A stretch of DNA of 64,000 bases from Pseudomonadota bacterium (GTDB lineage: Bacteria > Pseudomonadota > Alphaproteobacteria > Caulobacterales > Caulobacteraceae): assembly GCA_023434265.1 (NCBI GenBank), contig JAEYTA010000202.1, positions 1 through 64,000 on the forward strand, written 5' to 3'. The notes below the pieces were generated by a model. That model was not told the DNA's origin. It worked only from the letters and a program-made list of their open reading frames with translations, and ran no database searches. The first letter of the stretch is position 1, and the number at the start of each line of letters is the position of its first letter. The translations under genes and the position numbers were made by a program. Shown in pieces: positions 6,903 to 15,197 of this stretch.

Positions 6903-8216
6903 ATGGAAACGACCAAACGCGGCGGGATTCCGCTCTATCTGTGGATGCTCGCCGGCTTCCTGATCGGGCTGGGCGGGGGCCTCTACGTCAATCTGAACGG
7001 TCTCGAGGTCGTGCCGTGGGCGATGGAGATCGTTCAGGCGGTCGGCCAGATCTTCCTGCGCCTGCTGTTCATGCTGGTCCTGCCGCTGCTGTTCGCGGCC
7101 CTGGCGGTCGGCGTGGCCGAGATGGGCGACCTGAAGTCGCTGGGCCGGGTGGGGCTGAAGACCCTGCTGTTCACCATCCTGGTCTCGGCCATCGCCGTGG
7201 CGGTGGGCCTGCTGATGGTCAACTTCTTCCAGCCCGGCGCCGGCGTCGATCCGGAACTGGCCCGCCAACTGCTGGCCGACGGGGCCGAGGGCGCCTCGGC
7301 CATCGTCGGCAACGCGCCGCAAAGCATCGAGGCGGGGCAGTTCTTCCTCGACATGATCCCGTCGAACGTCGTCACCGCGGCGTCGGAGAACCAGATCCTG
7401 CCGGTGATGGTCTTCGCCCTGATCTTCGGCATCGGCATGGTGATGGCCAAGTCGCCGTCGACCGATCGCCTGCAGGAGACGCTGCAGGGGCTGTTCGAGG
7501 TGATGATGAAGCTCATCAACCTCGTCATCAAACTGGCCCCGATCGCCATCGCGGCGCTGATGTTCAACCTGGCGGCGGTGTTCGGCTGGGACCTGCTGGT
7601 GCGGCTGGGGGCCTACGCCGCCGTGGCCGTGGGCGCCATGGCCATCCACATGTTCGTGGTCTACCCGCTGCTGGTCTGGCTGTTCGGCGGCATGAGCCCC
7701 TTCCGCTTCTTCAACGGCGTGCGCGAGCCGTTCGTGGTCGGCTTCTCGACCGCCTCGTCCAACGCCACCCTGCCGATCGCCATGAAGGCGGCCGAGGAGA
7801 AGCTGAAACTGCCCAAGCGCATCTCGCGCTTCGTGCTGACGGTCGGGGCCACCGCCAACCAGAACGGCACCGCCCTGTTCGAGGGCGTGACGGTGCTGTT
7901 CCTCGCCCAGTTCTTCGGCGTCGACCTGAGCCTGCCGCAGCAGCTGGTGGTGATGCTGGTGTGCATCCTCGGCGGCATCGGCACGGCGGGGGTGCCGGCC
8001 GGATCGCTGCCGGTCATCGCCCTGATCCTGACCATGGTCGGGGTGCCGGCCGAGGGCATCGGCCTGATCCTCGGCGTCGACCGCTTCCTCGACATGTGCC
8101 GCACCACCCTGAACGTCACCGGCGACCTGGTGGCGGCGACGGTGGTGTCGCGCGGCGAAAGCGACGAGATCGTGCCGCCGGACCTGCCGGAGCCGGTGGC
8201 CCCGCCGGCGTCCTAA
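6903..8216 (+). CDS. Dicarboxylate/amino acid:cation symporter (DAACS family)
   Basis: This 437-residue inner-membrane carrier of the GltP/DctA family takes up glutamate, aspartate or C4-dicarboxylates with H+ or Na+. Diagnostic elements are VGFSTASSNATLPIAMK (serine-rich hairpin HP1), VLTVGATANQNGTALFEG (the unwound TM7 NxxGT motif), GGIGTAGVPAGSLPVIALI (HP2) and LGVDRFLDMCRTTLNVTGD (TM8 with substrate-binding Asp and Asn). GGGGGAG precedes the start; an adjacent TTG at 6900 is equally possible. Its 3' end shares the 4 bp CTAA with the convergent sulfurtransferase gene. Confidence 0.93.
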   Translation: METTKRGGIPLYLWMLAGFLIGLGGGLYVNLNGLEVVPWAMEIVQAVGQIFLRLLFMLVLPLLFAALAVGVAEMGDLKSLGRVGLKTLLFTILVSAIAVAVGLLMVNFFQPGAGVDPELARQLLADGAEGASAIVGNAPQSIEAGQFFLDMIPSNVVTAASENQILPVMVFALIFGIGMVMAKSPSTDRLQETLQGLFEVMMKLINLVIKLAPIAIAALMFNLAAVFGWDLLVRLGAYAAVAVGAMAIHMFVVYPLLVWLFGGMSPFRFFNGVREPFVVGFSTASSNATLPIAMKAAEEKLKLPKRISRFVLTVGATANQNGTALFEGVTVLFLAQFFGVDLSLPQQLVVMLVCILGGIGTAGVPAGSLPVIALILTMVGVPAEGIGLILGVDRFLDMCRTTLNVTGDLVAATVVSRGESDEIVPPDLPEPVAPPAS

Positions 8217-9046
8217 CCGGTCACGACGGGGCCGCCGTCGGGCGCGCCCCATTCGGCCCAGCTGCCGTCGTAGAGGCGGAACGGCCGGCCCAGCGCGGCC
8301 AGGCCGAGGCCGAGGATGGCGGCGGTGACGCCGGAGCCGCAGGTGGTGGTCACCGGACGGTCGGGATCGACGCCGGCCGAGACGAAGGCGGCGCGGAGGG
8401 CGTCAGCGCTCTTCATCGTGCCTTGCGGCGTCAGAAGCTCCGGAAAGGGCAGGTTTCGGGCGCCCGGCATGTGGCCGGCGCGCAGGCCGGGGCGGGGCTC
8501 GGCGGCTTCGCCGCGGAAGCGGGCGGCCGGACGGGCATCGAGCACCTGGTCGCCGGCCTCCAGCGCGCGGCGCACGTCGGCCATCGACGCGACGGCCTCA
8601 GGGTCGAGGCGGGCGTGGAAGGTCGCGGGCGCCGGCTCCGGGGCGGGGCCGCTGTCGAGCGGCAGGCCGGCGGCGCGCCAGGCGGGGAGGCCGCCGTCCA
8701 GCACCTGCACCCGATCCGCGCCCATGGCCTTGAGCATCCACCAGACCCGCGGGGCCGACCACAGGCCGACGCTGTCGTAGACGACGATGCGGTCGGTCTC
8801 CGACAGGCCGAGCGACCCCATGCGGGCGCCGAAGGTCTCCGGCGCGGGCAGCATGTGCGGCAGGGGGCTGTCGGGGTCGGAGCTGGCCTCGAGGTCGAAG
8901 AAGACGGCGCCGGGCAGGCGCGCGGCCTCGAAGTCGGGGCGGCAGTCGCGGCCGTCCAGCCGCCAGCTGGCGTCGACGAGGCGCAGGTCGGGGTCGCCGA
9001 GGCGGGCGGCGAGGTCGGCGGGAGAGATCAAAGGGCTGTCCGGCAT
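8213..9046 (-). CDS. sseA: 3-mercaptopyruvate sulfurtransferase (tandem rhodanese)
   Basis: This 277-residue protein has two rhodanese domains. The N-terminal one (about 1-130) is inactive, with LVDASWRLDGRDCRPDFEAARLPGAVFFD split over the classic DARPxxxFxxGHIPGA region. The C-terminal one holds the active Cys236 in TCGSGVTAA. A CGSG[VT] loop, rather than CRKGVT, is typical of mercaptopyruvate sulfurtransferases, which move sulfur from 3-mercaptopyruvate to thiols or cyanide. It lies 22 nt downstream of the cyclopropane synthase gene and probably shares its transcript. Confidence 0.92.
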   Translation of the reverse strand: MPDSPLISPADLAARLGDPDLRLVDASWRLDGRDCRPDFEAARLPGAVFFDLEASSDPDSPLPHMLPAPETFGARMGSLGLSETDRIVVYDSVGLWSAPRVWWMLKAMGADRVQVLDGGLPAWRAAGLPLDSGPAPEPAPATFHARLDPEAVASMADVRRALEAGDQVLDARPAARFRGEAAEPRPGLRAGHMPGARNLPFPELLTPQGTMKSADALRAAFVSAGVDPDRPVTTTCGSGVTAAILGLGLAALGRPFRLYDGSWAEWGAPDGGPVVTG

Positions 9047-9068
9047 GGTCGCCAGACTGCGCCGGAGG

Positions 9069-10289
9069 TCAGGGCTTCGCCAGCGCCAGCTGGATCACGT
9101 CGGTGCGACCGAAGCGGAAACCGGCCTCGCAATACGCGAGGTAGAAGCGCCACAGCCGGCGGAAGCGCTCGTCGAAGCCGGCCATGCGGCTGACCTCCGG
9201 CCAGGCGGCCTCGAAGCGCTCGTCCCACAGCTTCAGCGTCTCGGCGTAGTCGCGGCCGAAGCGCTCGACGGCGCCCCAGGCGAGGCCGGCGCGGTCGATG
9301 ACCGGCTTCAGCGCCGCCTCGGAGGGCAGCATGCCGCCGGGGAAGATGTATTTCTGGATGAAGTCGGCGCGCTTGCGGTAGCCGCCGAAATGGGCGTCCT
9401 CGATGGTGATGATCTGCAGCCCGGCCCTGCCGCCCGGCTCCAGCACCTCGTGGATCTTGCCGAAGTAGGCGGGCCAGTATTCCTGACCGACGGCCTCGAA
9501 CATCTCGATCGAGGCGACGCGGTCGAAGCGGCCCTCGACGTCGCGGTAGTCGATGAGGCGGATGTCGGCGCGCTCGGCGAGGCCCGCGTCGAAGATGCGC
9601 CGGCGGGCGAAGTCGTACTGCTGTTGCGAGATGGTGATGCCGGTGACCCGGGCGCCGACCTCCTTCGCCGCGAACTCGGCGAATCCGCCCCAGCCGCAGC
9701 CGATCTCGAGCACCGACTGCCCGGCGCGCAGGTCCATGGTGCGGGCGAGAGCGGCGTATTTCTCGCGCTGGGCCGCCTCCAGGGCCATGTCGGCGCGGCT
9801 GAAGCGGGCCGAGGAATAGGTCATCGAGGGATCGAGCCAGGCGGCGTAGAAGTCGTTGCCGAGGTCGTAGTGGGCGTGGATGTTCTTGCGCGAGCCGGAG
9901 CGGCTGTTGCGATTCATCCGGTGGCCGACCCAGTTGATCGCCCGCACCAGGGCGTTGCCCCGGAACAGGCGGCCGATCTGAGCCTGGTTGCGGACCAGCA
10001 CCTCGAGCAGGGCGGCGAGGTGCGGCGTCTCCCACTCGCGGGCCATGTAGCCCTCGGCGAAGCCGATATCGCCGGCGGCGAGGACGCGGCGGGCGAAGCC
10101 GTAGTCGCGCACCTCCAGCACGGCGGACGGGCCGGGCGTGGCGCCTTCGAGCCGGTGGGTCTCGCCATTGGGCAGGAGAACGGTGAGCCGGCCGACGCTC
10201 CAGTGGGCGGTGAGGAGCCGCAACAGCAGGCCGAACCCGCGCGGGGTGCGGGCCCCAACCTCCAGGCGTTCGGCGGCGACCGACGTCAT
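9069..10289 (-). CDS. Cyclopropane-fatty-acyl-phospholipid synthase family methyltransferase
   Basis: The 406-residue protein has the CFA-synthase layout: an N-terminal lipid-binding region (about 1-110), HAHYDLGNDFYAAWLD, then the SAM-binding loop VLEIGCGWGGFAE (about 193-205), SIEMFEAVGQEYWPAYF, and FIQKYIFPGGMLPS. Conserved downstream elements such as FRRLWRFYLAYCEAGFR also fit. The family adds a methylene bridge, or a methyl group, from SAM to unsaturated acyl chains of membrane phospholipids. Genomes of this group often hold several paralogues, so the precise lipid product is not assigned. Confidence 0.9.
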   Translation of the reverse strand: MTSVAAERLEVGARTPRGFGLLLRLLTAHWSVGRLTVLLPNGETHRLEGATPGPSAVLEVRDYGFARRVLAAGDIGFAEGYMAREWETPHLAALLEVLVRNQAQIGRLFRGNALVRAINWVGHRMNRNSRSGSRKNIHAHYDLGNDFYAAWLDPSMTYSSARFSRADMALEAAQREKYAALARTMDLRAGQSVLEIGCGWGGFAEFAAKEVGARVTGITISQQQYDFARRRIFDAGLAERADIRLIDYRDVEGRFDRVASIEMFEAVGQEYWPAYFGKIHEVLEPGGRAGLQIITIEDAHFGGYRKRADFIQKYIFPGGMLPSEAALKPVIDRAGLAWGAVERFGRDYAETLKLWDERFEAAWPEVSRMAGFDERFRRLWRFYLAYCEAGFRFGRTDVIQLALAKP

Positions 10290-10472
10290 GGGACGGGATG
10301 TTGGTCAGGCCTTGGGCGGTCGTCAATCCCCGGTCGGCGAACCTGGCGGCGACCGTGGCCACGAGGACGCGGCGCGTGTAGCTTGCGCCGACGCGGCTCC
10401 GGCGCCACCTGATCGCCGCATCGAGGGGGCACAGACCGCCTCCGCCGCCCCCGACCACAGGAAGCCGAAACC

Positions 10473-11336
10473 GTGTCCCAGCCCAACGCCGTCATCGACA
10501 TCAACGCCGGCCTGAAGCGCCCCGTCAGCATCGGCGGCGGCCAGCGCATCGTCTTCATCGCCGGCCCGTGCCAGCTGGAGAGCCGTCAGCACGCGCTGGA
10601 GATGGCCAATGCGCTGAAGGAGATCGGCGAGCGACTGAACGTCGGGATCATCTACAAGACCAGCTTCGACAAGGCGAACCGGACCAGCGCCAATGCGGCG
10701 CGGGGGCTGGGTCTGGCCGGATCGCTGCCGATCTTCGCCGAGATCCGCGAGAGCGTCGGCCTGCCGGTGCTGACGGACGTGCACAACGAGGCCCAGTGCG
10801 CGGAGGCGGCGCAGGCGGTGGACGTGCTGCAGATCCCGGCCTTCCTGAGCCGTCAGACCGACCTGCTGCTGGCCGCGGCGGCCACCGGCAAGGCGATCAA
10901 CATCAAGAAGGGCCAGTTCCTCGCCCCGTGGGACATGAAGAACGTCATCGCCAAGGTGGTGGGGGCCGGCAATCCCAACGTCATGGCCTGCGAGCGCGGG
11001 GCCAGCTTCGGCTACAACACCCTGGTCAGCGACATGCGGGCCCTGCCGGTGCTGCGCGAGATCGGCTGTCCGGTGGTGTTCGACGCCACCCACAGCGTGC
11101 AGCAGCCGGGCGGGCAGGGGACCTCCTCGGGCGGTCAGCGCGAGTTCGTGCCGGTGCTGGCCCGCGCCGCGGTGGCGGTGGGCGTCGACGCGGTGTTCAT
11201 GGAGACCCACCAGGACCCCGACCACGCCCCGTCGGACGGGCCGAACATGGTGCCGCTGGACCAGTTCGAGGCGCTGGCGGCGGACCTGATCGCCTACGAC
11301 GACCTGACCAAGGCGCGGATGGCGAAGGCGGCCTGA
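10473..11336 (+). CDS. kdsA: 3-deoxy-8-phosphooctulonate (Kdo-8-P) synthase
   Basis: The 287-residue cytosolic TIM-barrel enzyme condenses phosphoenolpyruvate with arabinose 5-phosphate to Kdo-8-phosphate for LPS. Motifs visible are IAGPCQLES (about 28-36), [66 protein letters not shown] and [11 protein letters not shown]. The start is GTG. It is the first gene of a Kdo/heptose cluster with hldE 18 nt downstream. Its promoter should lie in the 183-bp divergent gap 10290-10472, where no clear -35/-10 pair stands out. Confidence 0.97.
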   Translation: MSQPNAVIDINAGLKRPVSIGGGQRIVFIAGPCQLESRQHALEMANALKEIGERLNVGIIYKTSFDKANRTSANAARGLGLAGSLPIFAEIRESVGLPVLTDVHNEAQCAEAAQAVDVLQIPAFLSRQTDLLLAAAATGKAINIKKGQFLAPWDMKNVIAKVVGAGNPNVMACERGASFGYNTLVSDMRALPVLREIGCPVVFDATHSVQQPGGQGTSSGGQREFVPVLARAAVAVGVDAVFMETHQDPDHAPSDGPNMVPLDQFEALAADLIAYDDLTKARMAKAA

Positions 11337-11354
11337 ATCCGCTAGGCCGAGCGC

Positions 11355-12806
11355 ATGGCTGATCGCACTCTCGACCTCGGCGGACTGCAGGCGCTGCTGG
11401 AGCGCGTGCGCGGGCTGAAGGTCGCCTGCGTCGGCGACCTGATGCTGGACCGCTACGTCTATGGCGAGGTCAGCCGCATCTCGCCAGAGGCGCCGATTCC
11501 GGTGCTGCGCACGCGGCGGACCACGGCCATGCCCGGCGGCGTCGGCAACGTCGCCCGCAACGTGGCGGCGCTGGGCGGGATCGCGCGGCTGGGGGCGGTC
11601 GCGGGCAAGGACGCCGCCGGGGACGAGCTGGCGGCCCTGATCGCGGCCGAGCCGGGGGTCGAGGACGCGGTCGAGCGGCGCGACGGCGTGGCCACCATCG
11701 TCAAGACGCGGTTCGTGGCCAACGGCCAGCAGCTGCTGCGTCTGGACGAGGAGACGGCGGCGCTTATGGGCGAGGGAAGCGAAGCGTTTTCCGGCGCTTC
11801 CGTCATTCTCCTGTCGGACTACGCCAAGGGCGTGGTCAGCGATCTGCTGATCGGCGAGGCGCTGGCGGCGGCACAGGAGGGCGGCGCGCCCGTGGTGGTC
11901 GACCCCAAGGGGCGGGACTTCGCCCGCTACGGCGCGGTCGACCTGATCAAGCCCAACGCCAGCGAACTGGCGGCGGCCACGGGCCTGCAGGTGGACAGCG
12001 ACGCCGAGGTCGAGGCGGCGCTGAAGGCGCTGCTGGCGGCGACGACGGCGAAGGCGATCGTGGTCACCCGCGCCGGCAAGGGCATGAGCCTGATGCGCCG
12101 CGGTGGGCCGGTGCAGCATTTCCCCGGCCGGGCGCGCGAGGTGTTCGACGTCTCGGGCGCCGGCGACACCGGTCTGGCGGCGCTGGGGCTGGCGCTGGGC
12201 GCCGGGGCGTCGCTGGAGACGGCGGTGGAGTTCGCCATCCTCGCCTCGGGCGTGGTGGTCGGCAAGGCCGGCACGGCCGTGGTCACGCCGGCGGAACTGA
12301 TCGACGCCGAGATGAGCCAACATGCGGCCGGGGCCCACGCCAAGGTCATGCCGCTGGAGGAGCTGGCGCATGTGGTCGAGGGCTGGAAGCGGCAGGGGCT
12401 GAAGGTCGGCTTCACCAACGGCTGCTTCGACATCCTGCATCGCGGCCACGTGGCCTATCTGGCCCAGGCGCGGTCGTGGTGCGACCGGCTGGTGGTGGCG
12501 CTGAACACCGACGCCTCGGTGCGACGGCTGAAGGGCGAGGGGCGGCCGATCAACGATCTGGACAGCCGGGCCGTGGTCATCGGCGGGCTGCAGAGCGTCG
12601 ACCGGGTGACCAGCTTCGACGATCCGACGCCGCTGGCCCTGATCGAGCGGCTGCGGCCCGACGTGCTGATCAAGGGGGCGGACTACACCCGGGAGGGGGT
12701 GGTCGGCGGCGACCTGGTGGAGAGCTGGGGCGGCGAGGTGCGGCTGGCGACCTTCGAGGACGGCTTCTCGACCACCCGCACCATCGAGAAGATGAAGGAC
12801 AGCTGA
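11355..12806 (+). CDS. hldE: Bifunctional heptose-7-P kinase / heptose-1-P adenylyltransferase
   Basis: This 483-residue fusion carries out two steps of ADP-heptose synthesis. Residues about 1-325 form a PfkB/ribokinase-type kinase (GGVGNVARNVAALGG; LLSDYAKGVV; catalytic-site DVSGAGDTGLAALGLALG at about 265-282). Residues about 350-483 form a nucleotidyltransferase (FTNGCFDILHRGHVAYL at about 353; RPDVLIKGADYTREGVVGG). It follows kdsA and its TGA overlaps the hldD ATG by one base (TGATG), which fits one co-translated operon for LPS inner-core sugar supply. Confidence 0.96.
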   Translation: MADRTLDLGGLQALLERVRGLKVACVGDLMLDRYVYGEVSRISPEAPIPVLRTRRTTAMPGGVGNVARNVAALGGIARLGAVAGKDAAGDELAALIAAEPGVEDAVERRDGVATIVKTRFVANGQQLLRLDEETAALMGEGSEAFSGASVILLSDYAKGVVSDLLIGEALAAAQEGGAPVVVDPKGRDFARYGAVDLIKPNASELAAATGLQVDSDAEVEAALKALLAATTAKAIVVTRAGKGMSLMRRGGPVQHFPGRAREVFDVSGAGDTGLAALGLALGAGASLETAVEFAILASGVVVGKAGTAVVTPAELIDAEMSQHAAGAHAKVMPLEELAHVVEGWKRQGLKVGFTNGCFDILHRGHVAYLAQARSWCDRLVVALNTDASVRRLKGEGRPINDLDSRAVVIGGLQSVDRVTSFDDPTPLALIERLRPDVLIKGADYTREGVVGGDLVESWGGEVRLATFEDGFSTTRTIEKMKDS

Positions 12807-13807
12807 TGGCGCGTCGGATGATCGTGGTGACCGGCGGGGCGGGCTTCATCGGCTCCAACATCGTGGCGCGGCTGTGCGCCGAGGACACGGCCGACGTGGT
12901 GGTCTGCGACCGTCTGGAGGACGCGGCGTCCGGCAAGTGGAAGAACATCGCCAAGCACGGCATCGCCGACTTCTGGCAGCCGGAGGAGATGTTCGAGCGG
13001 CTGGAGCGGCATGCGGAGCGGGTCGAGGCCGTGGTCCACATGGGGGCGATCTCGTCGACGACGGAGCCGGACGCGGACCTGATCCTGCGCACCAATTTCA
13101 GCCTGTCGCGCGACCTGTGGGACTGGTGCGCCCTGCGCGACGCGCGGCTGGTCTACGCCTCTTCGGCAGCCACCTATGGCGACGGCGAGAAAGGGTTCGG
13201 GGATGCCGACGATCTGGAGTCGCTGTCTCAACTCAGGCCGCTAAACGCCTACGGCTACTCGAAATACCTGTTCGACCAGTATGCGGCGAAACAGGCCGAC
13301 GAGGGGCATGCGCCGCGCCAGTGGGCGGGGCTGAAGTTCTTCAACGTCTACGGGCCGAACGAATACCACAAGGGCGGCATGAAGTCGGTCGTGGCGCAGA
13401 TCTGGCCGAAGGTGGCGGCGGGCGAGACGGTGACCCTGTTCCGCTCGCACAACCCGAACTATCCGGACGGCGGCCAGCTGCGCGACTTCGTCTTCGTCGA
13501 CGACGTGGTCGACATCGTCGACTGGCTGCTGGAGACGCCGGCGGTGTCGGGGGTGTTCAACGCCGGCTCGGGGCGGGCCCGGTCGTTCCTGGACCTCGCC
13601 AACGCCACCTTCGCGGCGGCGGGCAAGACTCCGCAGGTCGAATACGTCGATACCCCGGAGAGCATTCGCGACAAGTACCAGTACTTCACCGAGGCGCGCA
13701 TGGAGCGGGTGCGGGCGGCGGGCTATCCGGGCCAGTCGACGCCGCTGGAGGAGGGGGTCCGGCGCTATGTGCAGGACTTCCTGATGCAGGCGGACCCCTA
13801 CCGGTGA
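12806..13807 (+). CDS. hldD: ADP-L-glycero-D-manno-heptose 6-epimerase
   Basis: This 333-residue extended short-chain dehydrogenase/reductase has the NAD(P)-binding loop VVTGGAGFIGSNIV at the N terminus. The active-site Tyr-Lys lies in AYGYSKYLFD, with SSAATYGDGE ahead of it. FFNVYGPNEYHKGGMKSV is the HldD signature. It epimerises ADP-D,D-heptose to ADP-L,D-heptose, completing the pathway started by HldE. The family length is normal. Its start overlaps the hldE stop, and its own stop overlaps the GTG of the next gene by 4 bp. Confidence 0.96.
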   Translation: MARRMIVVTGGAGFIGSNIVARLCAEDTADVVVCDRLEDAASGKWKNIAKHGIADFWQPEEMFERLERHAERVEAVVHMGAISSTTEPDADLILRTNFSLSRDLWDWCALRDARLVYASSAATYGDGEKGFGDADDLESLSQLRPLNAYGYSKYLFDQYAAKQADEGHAPRQWAGLKFFNVYGPNEYHKGGMKSVVAQIWPKVAAGETVTLFRSHNPNYPDGGQLRDFVFVDDVVDIVDWLLETPAVSGVFNAGSGRARSFLDLANATFAAAGKTPQVEYVDTPESIRDKYQYFTEARMERVRAAGYPGQSTPLEEGVRRYVQDFLMQADPYR

Positions 13808-14901
13808 GGTTGCCGCGGCTGACCCCGAGGCAGTGGATCGGCTGGTCCGGCTTCGCCCTGGTGTTCCTGCTGACCGCCGCCACGGCGGTTTGGCGCGGCG
13901 ACATCCTGCGCGCCGGACTGGATCCGCAGGTGCCCTTCCAGACCTATGCGCCGCCGCCCGCGCCGGACTACACCAGGCCGTCGGCGTGGGTGCTGCGCGA
14001 CGCGCGGGCGCCGGGCGCGGGCGAGGCGGCGGTGTTCTTCGTGCACTCGACCACCTACGAGGGCGGGCCGCACTGGAACGGGCCGGTGGGCACGCCGAAC
14101 GGCGAGGACTGGCTGCGGCGGGTGGTGATCCCGAACTACGCCGGGCCGTTCGCGCGGGCCGGATCGGTCAGCGCGCCGCGCTACCGCCAGGCCAGCCTCT
14201 ACACCCGGCTGACGCTGCGCGAGGACGCCCGCGACGCCCGCGCCTTCGCCTACCGGGACGTCGAGGCGGCCTTCGCGGCGTGGCTGACGCGGCATCCGGA
14301 GGGGCCGCTGGTGCTGGCCGGGGTCGAGCAGGGCGGCGAGCTGGTCGAGCGGCTGGTCCGCGAGCGGGTGGCGACCGACCCGGCGCTGAGAAGCCGGCTG
14401 GCCGCAGTCTATCTGATGGATGTGGTCGTCGCCGCGGACGGCCTGTCGCCGGCGGTCCCGGCCTGCCGGCGGCGCGACGAAGCCGGTTGCGTGGTGGCCT
14501 TCTCGCCGGTCGGCGAGGGCAACGACGGCGCGGCGCGGCGGCGGCTGCGGCGGGCGCTGGTGTGGGACGAGCGAGGCCGGCTGGTGGAGCTGGAGGATCG
14601 GCTGGCGCTGTGCGTCAACCCGGTCACGGGCTCGACCGACACGGCCCCGGTCGAGGCGCGGGCGCACCGGGGGGCGACCAACGCCACCGGCCTGGAATGG
14701 GGCGCGCACCCGGCCCTGATGGCCCGCGAGGTGGCGACCCGCTGCCGCGACGGTCTGCTCCGTCACAGCGAGCCCGGTTCGGAGTCCTTCCGCGCGGGCG
14801 GGAGCTGGGCGGATCGGAGAAAGTCCCGGCCGTACAACCTGTTCTACGGCGACCTTGAAGCCGATGTGCAGACGCGGCTGGGGGCGTGGCGGAGCCGGTG
14901 A
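13804..14901 (+). CDS. DUF3089-family membrane-anchored protein with degenerate nucleophile elbow
   Basis: The 365-residue protein has one N-terminal membrane anchor (about residues 12-30, GFALVFLLTAATAVW), then an extracytoplasmic domain matching DUF3089: AVFFVHSTTYEGGPHWNGP, SAPRYRQASLYT, and the alpha/beta-hydrolase elbow region VLAGVEQGGELVERLV. Family members usually show GHSQG at that elbow; here it reads GVEQG, so the serine nucleophile is replaced by Glu. It starts at GTG 13804 within GTGA of hldD and so appears translationally coupled to the heptose operon. A non-enzymatic or altered envelope role is possible; function unknown. Confidence 0.85.
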   Translation: MRLPRLTPRQWIGWSGFALVFLLTAATAVWRGDILRAGLDPQVPFQTYAPPPAPDYTRPSAWVLRDARAPGAGEAAVFFVHSTTYEGGPHWNGPVGTPNGEDWLRRVVIPNYAGPFARAGSVSAPRYRQASLYTRLTLREDARDARAFAYRDVEAAFAAWLTRHPEGPLVLAGVEQGGELVERLVRERVATDPALRSRLAAVYLMDVVVAADGLSPAVPACRRRDEAGCVVAFSPVGEGNDGAARRRLRRALVWDERGRLVELEDRLALCVNPVTGSTDTAPVEARAHRGATNATGLEWGAHPALMAREVATRCRDGLLRHSEPGSESFRAGGSWADRRKSRPYNLFYGDLEADVQTRLGAWRSR

Positions 14902-14931
14902 GCGGTCCGGTTCGGCAACGCGAGGTGTTGG

Positions 14932-15144
14932 TCAGCCAGCCCCTCGGTCCCGGCGGGTCCACAGTCCCCAAGCCACCCGGCCGAGGTTCAGAAGACCGGC
15001 GACCGCGACCGCCGCCCACAGCACGGTCGGCGTCTCCCCGGCAATCTCCCGTATAGGGTCGAAGCGGAACGCAAGCCAGAAGACCGCGGCGAAGGCGATC
15101 ACGCTGCCCAAGATCTTCAGTGAATCCCGCAGGTCCTGGCTCAT
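14932..15144 (-). CDS. Small two-helix membrane protein
   Basis: The 70-residue product has two hydrophobic segments, about residues 9-26 (LKILGSVIAFAAVFWLAF) and 38-57 (TPTVLWAAVAVAGLLNLGRV), separated by a polar FDPIREIAGE loop, with a positive C terminus (TRRDRGAG). That layout suggests a small integral membrane protein. No family is recognised. It stands alone between the DUF3089 gene and recG, and coding status rests mainly on the membrane pattern. Confidence 0.6.
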   Translation of the reverse strand: MSQDLRDSLKILGSVIAFAAVFWLAFRFDPIREIAGETPTVLWAAVAVAGLLNLGRVAWGLWTRRDRGAG

Positions 15145-15197
15145 TCTGGAAGCATAGCCGTTCCCTGCCGACGATCAACGTTCAGCCGATCACCACG

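Noticed and set aside
10286..10558. 90-codon minus-strand frame between the cyclopropane synthase gene and kdsA
   Set aside because: It overlaps the start of kdsA, has Arg/Pro-rich composition and no ribosome-binding site, so it is treated as non-coding.
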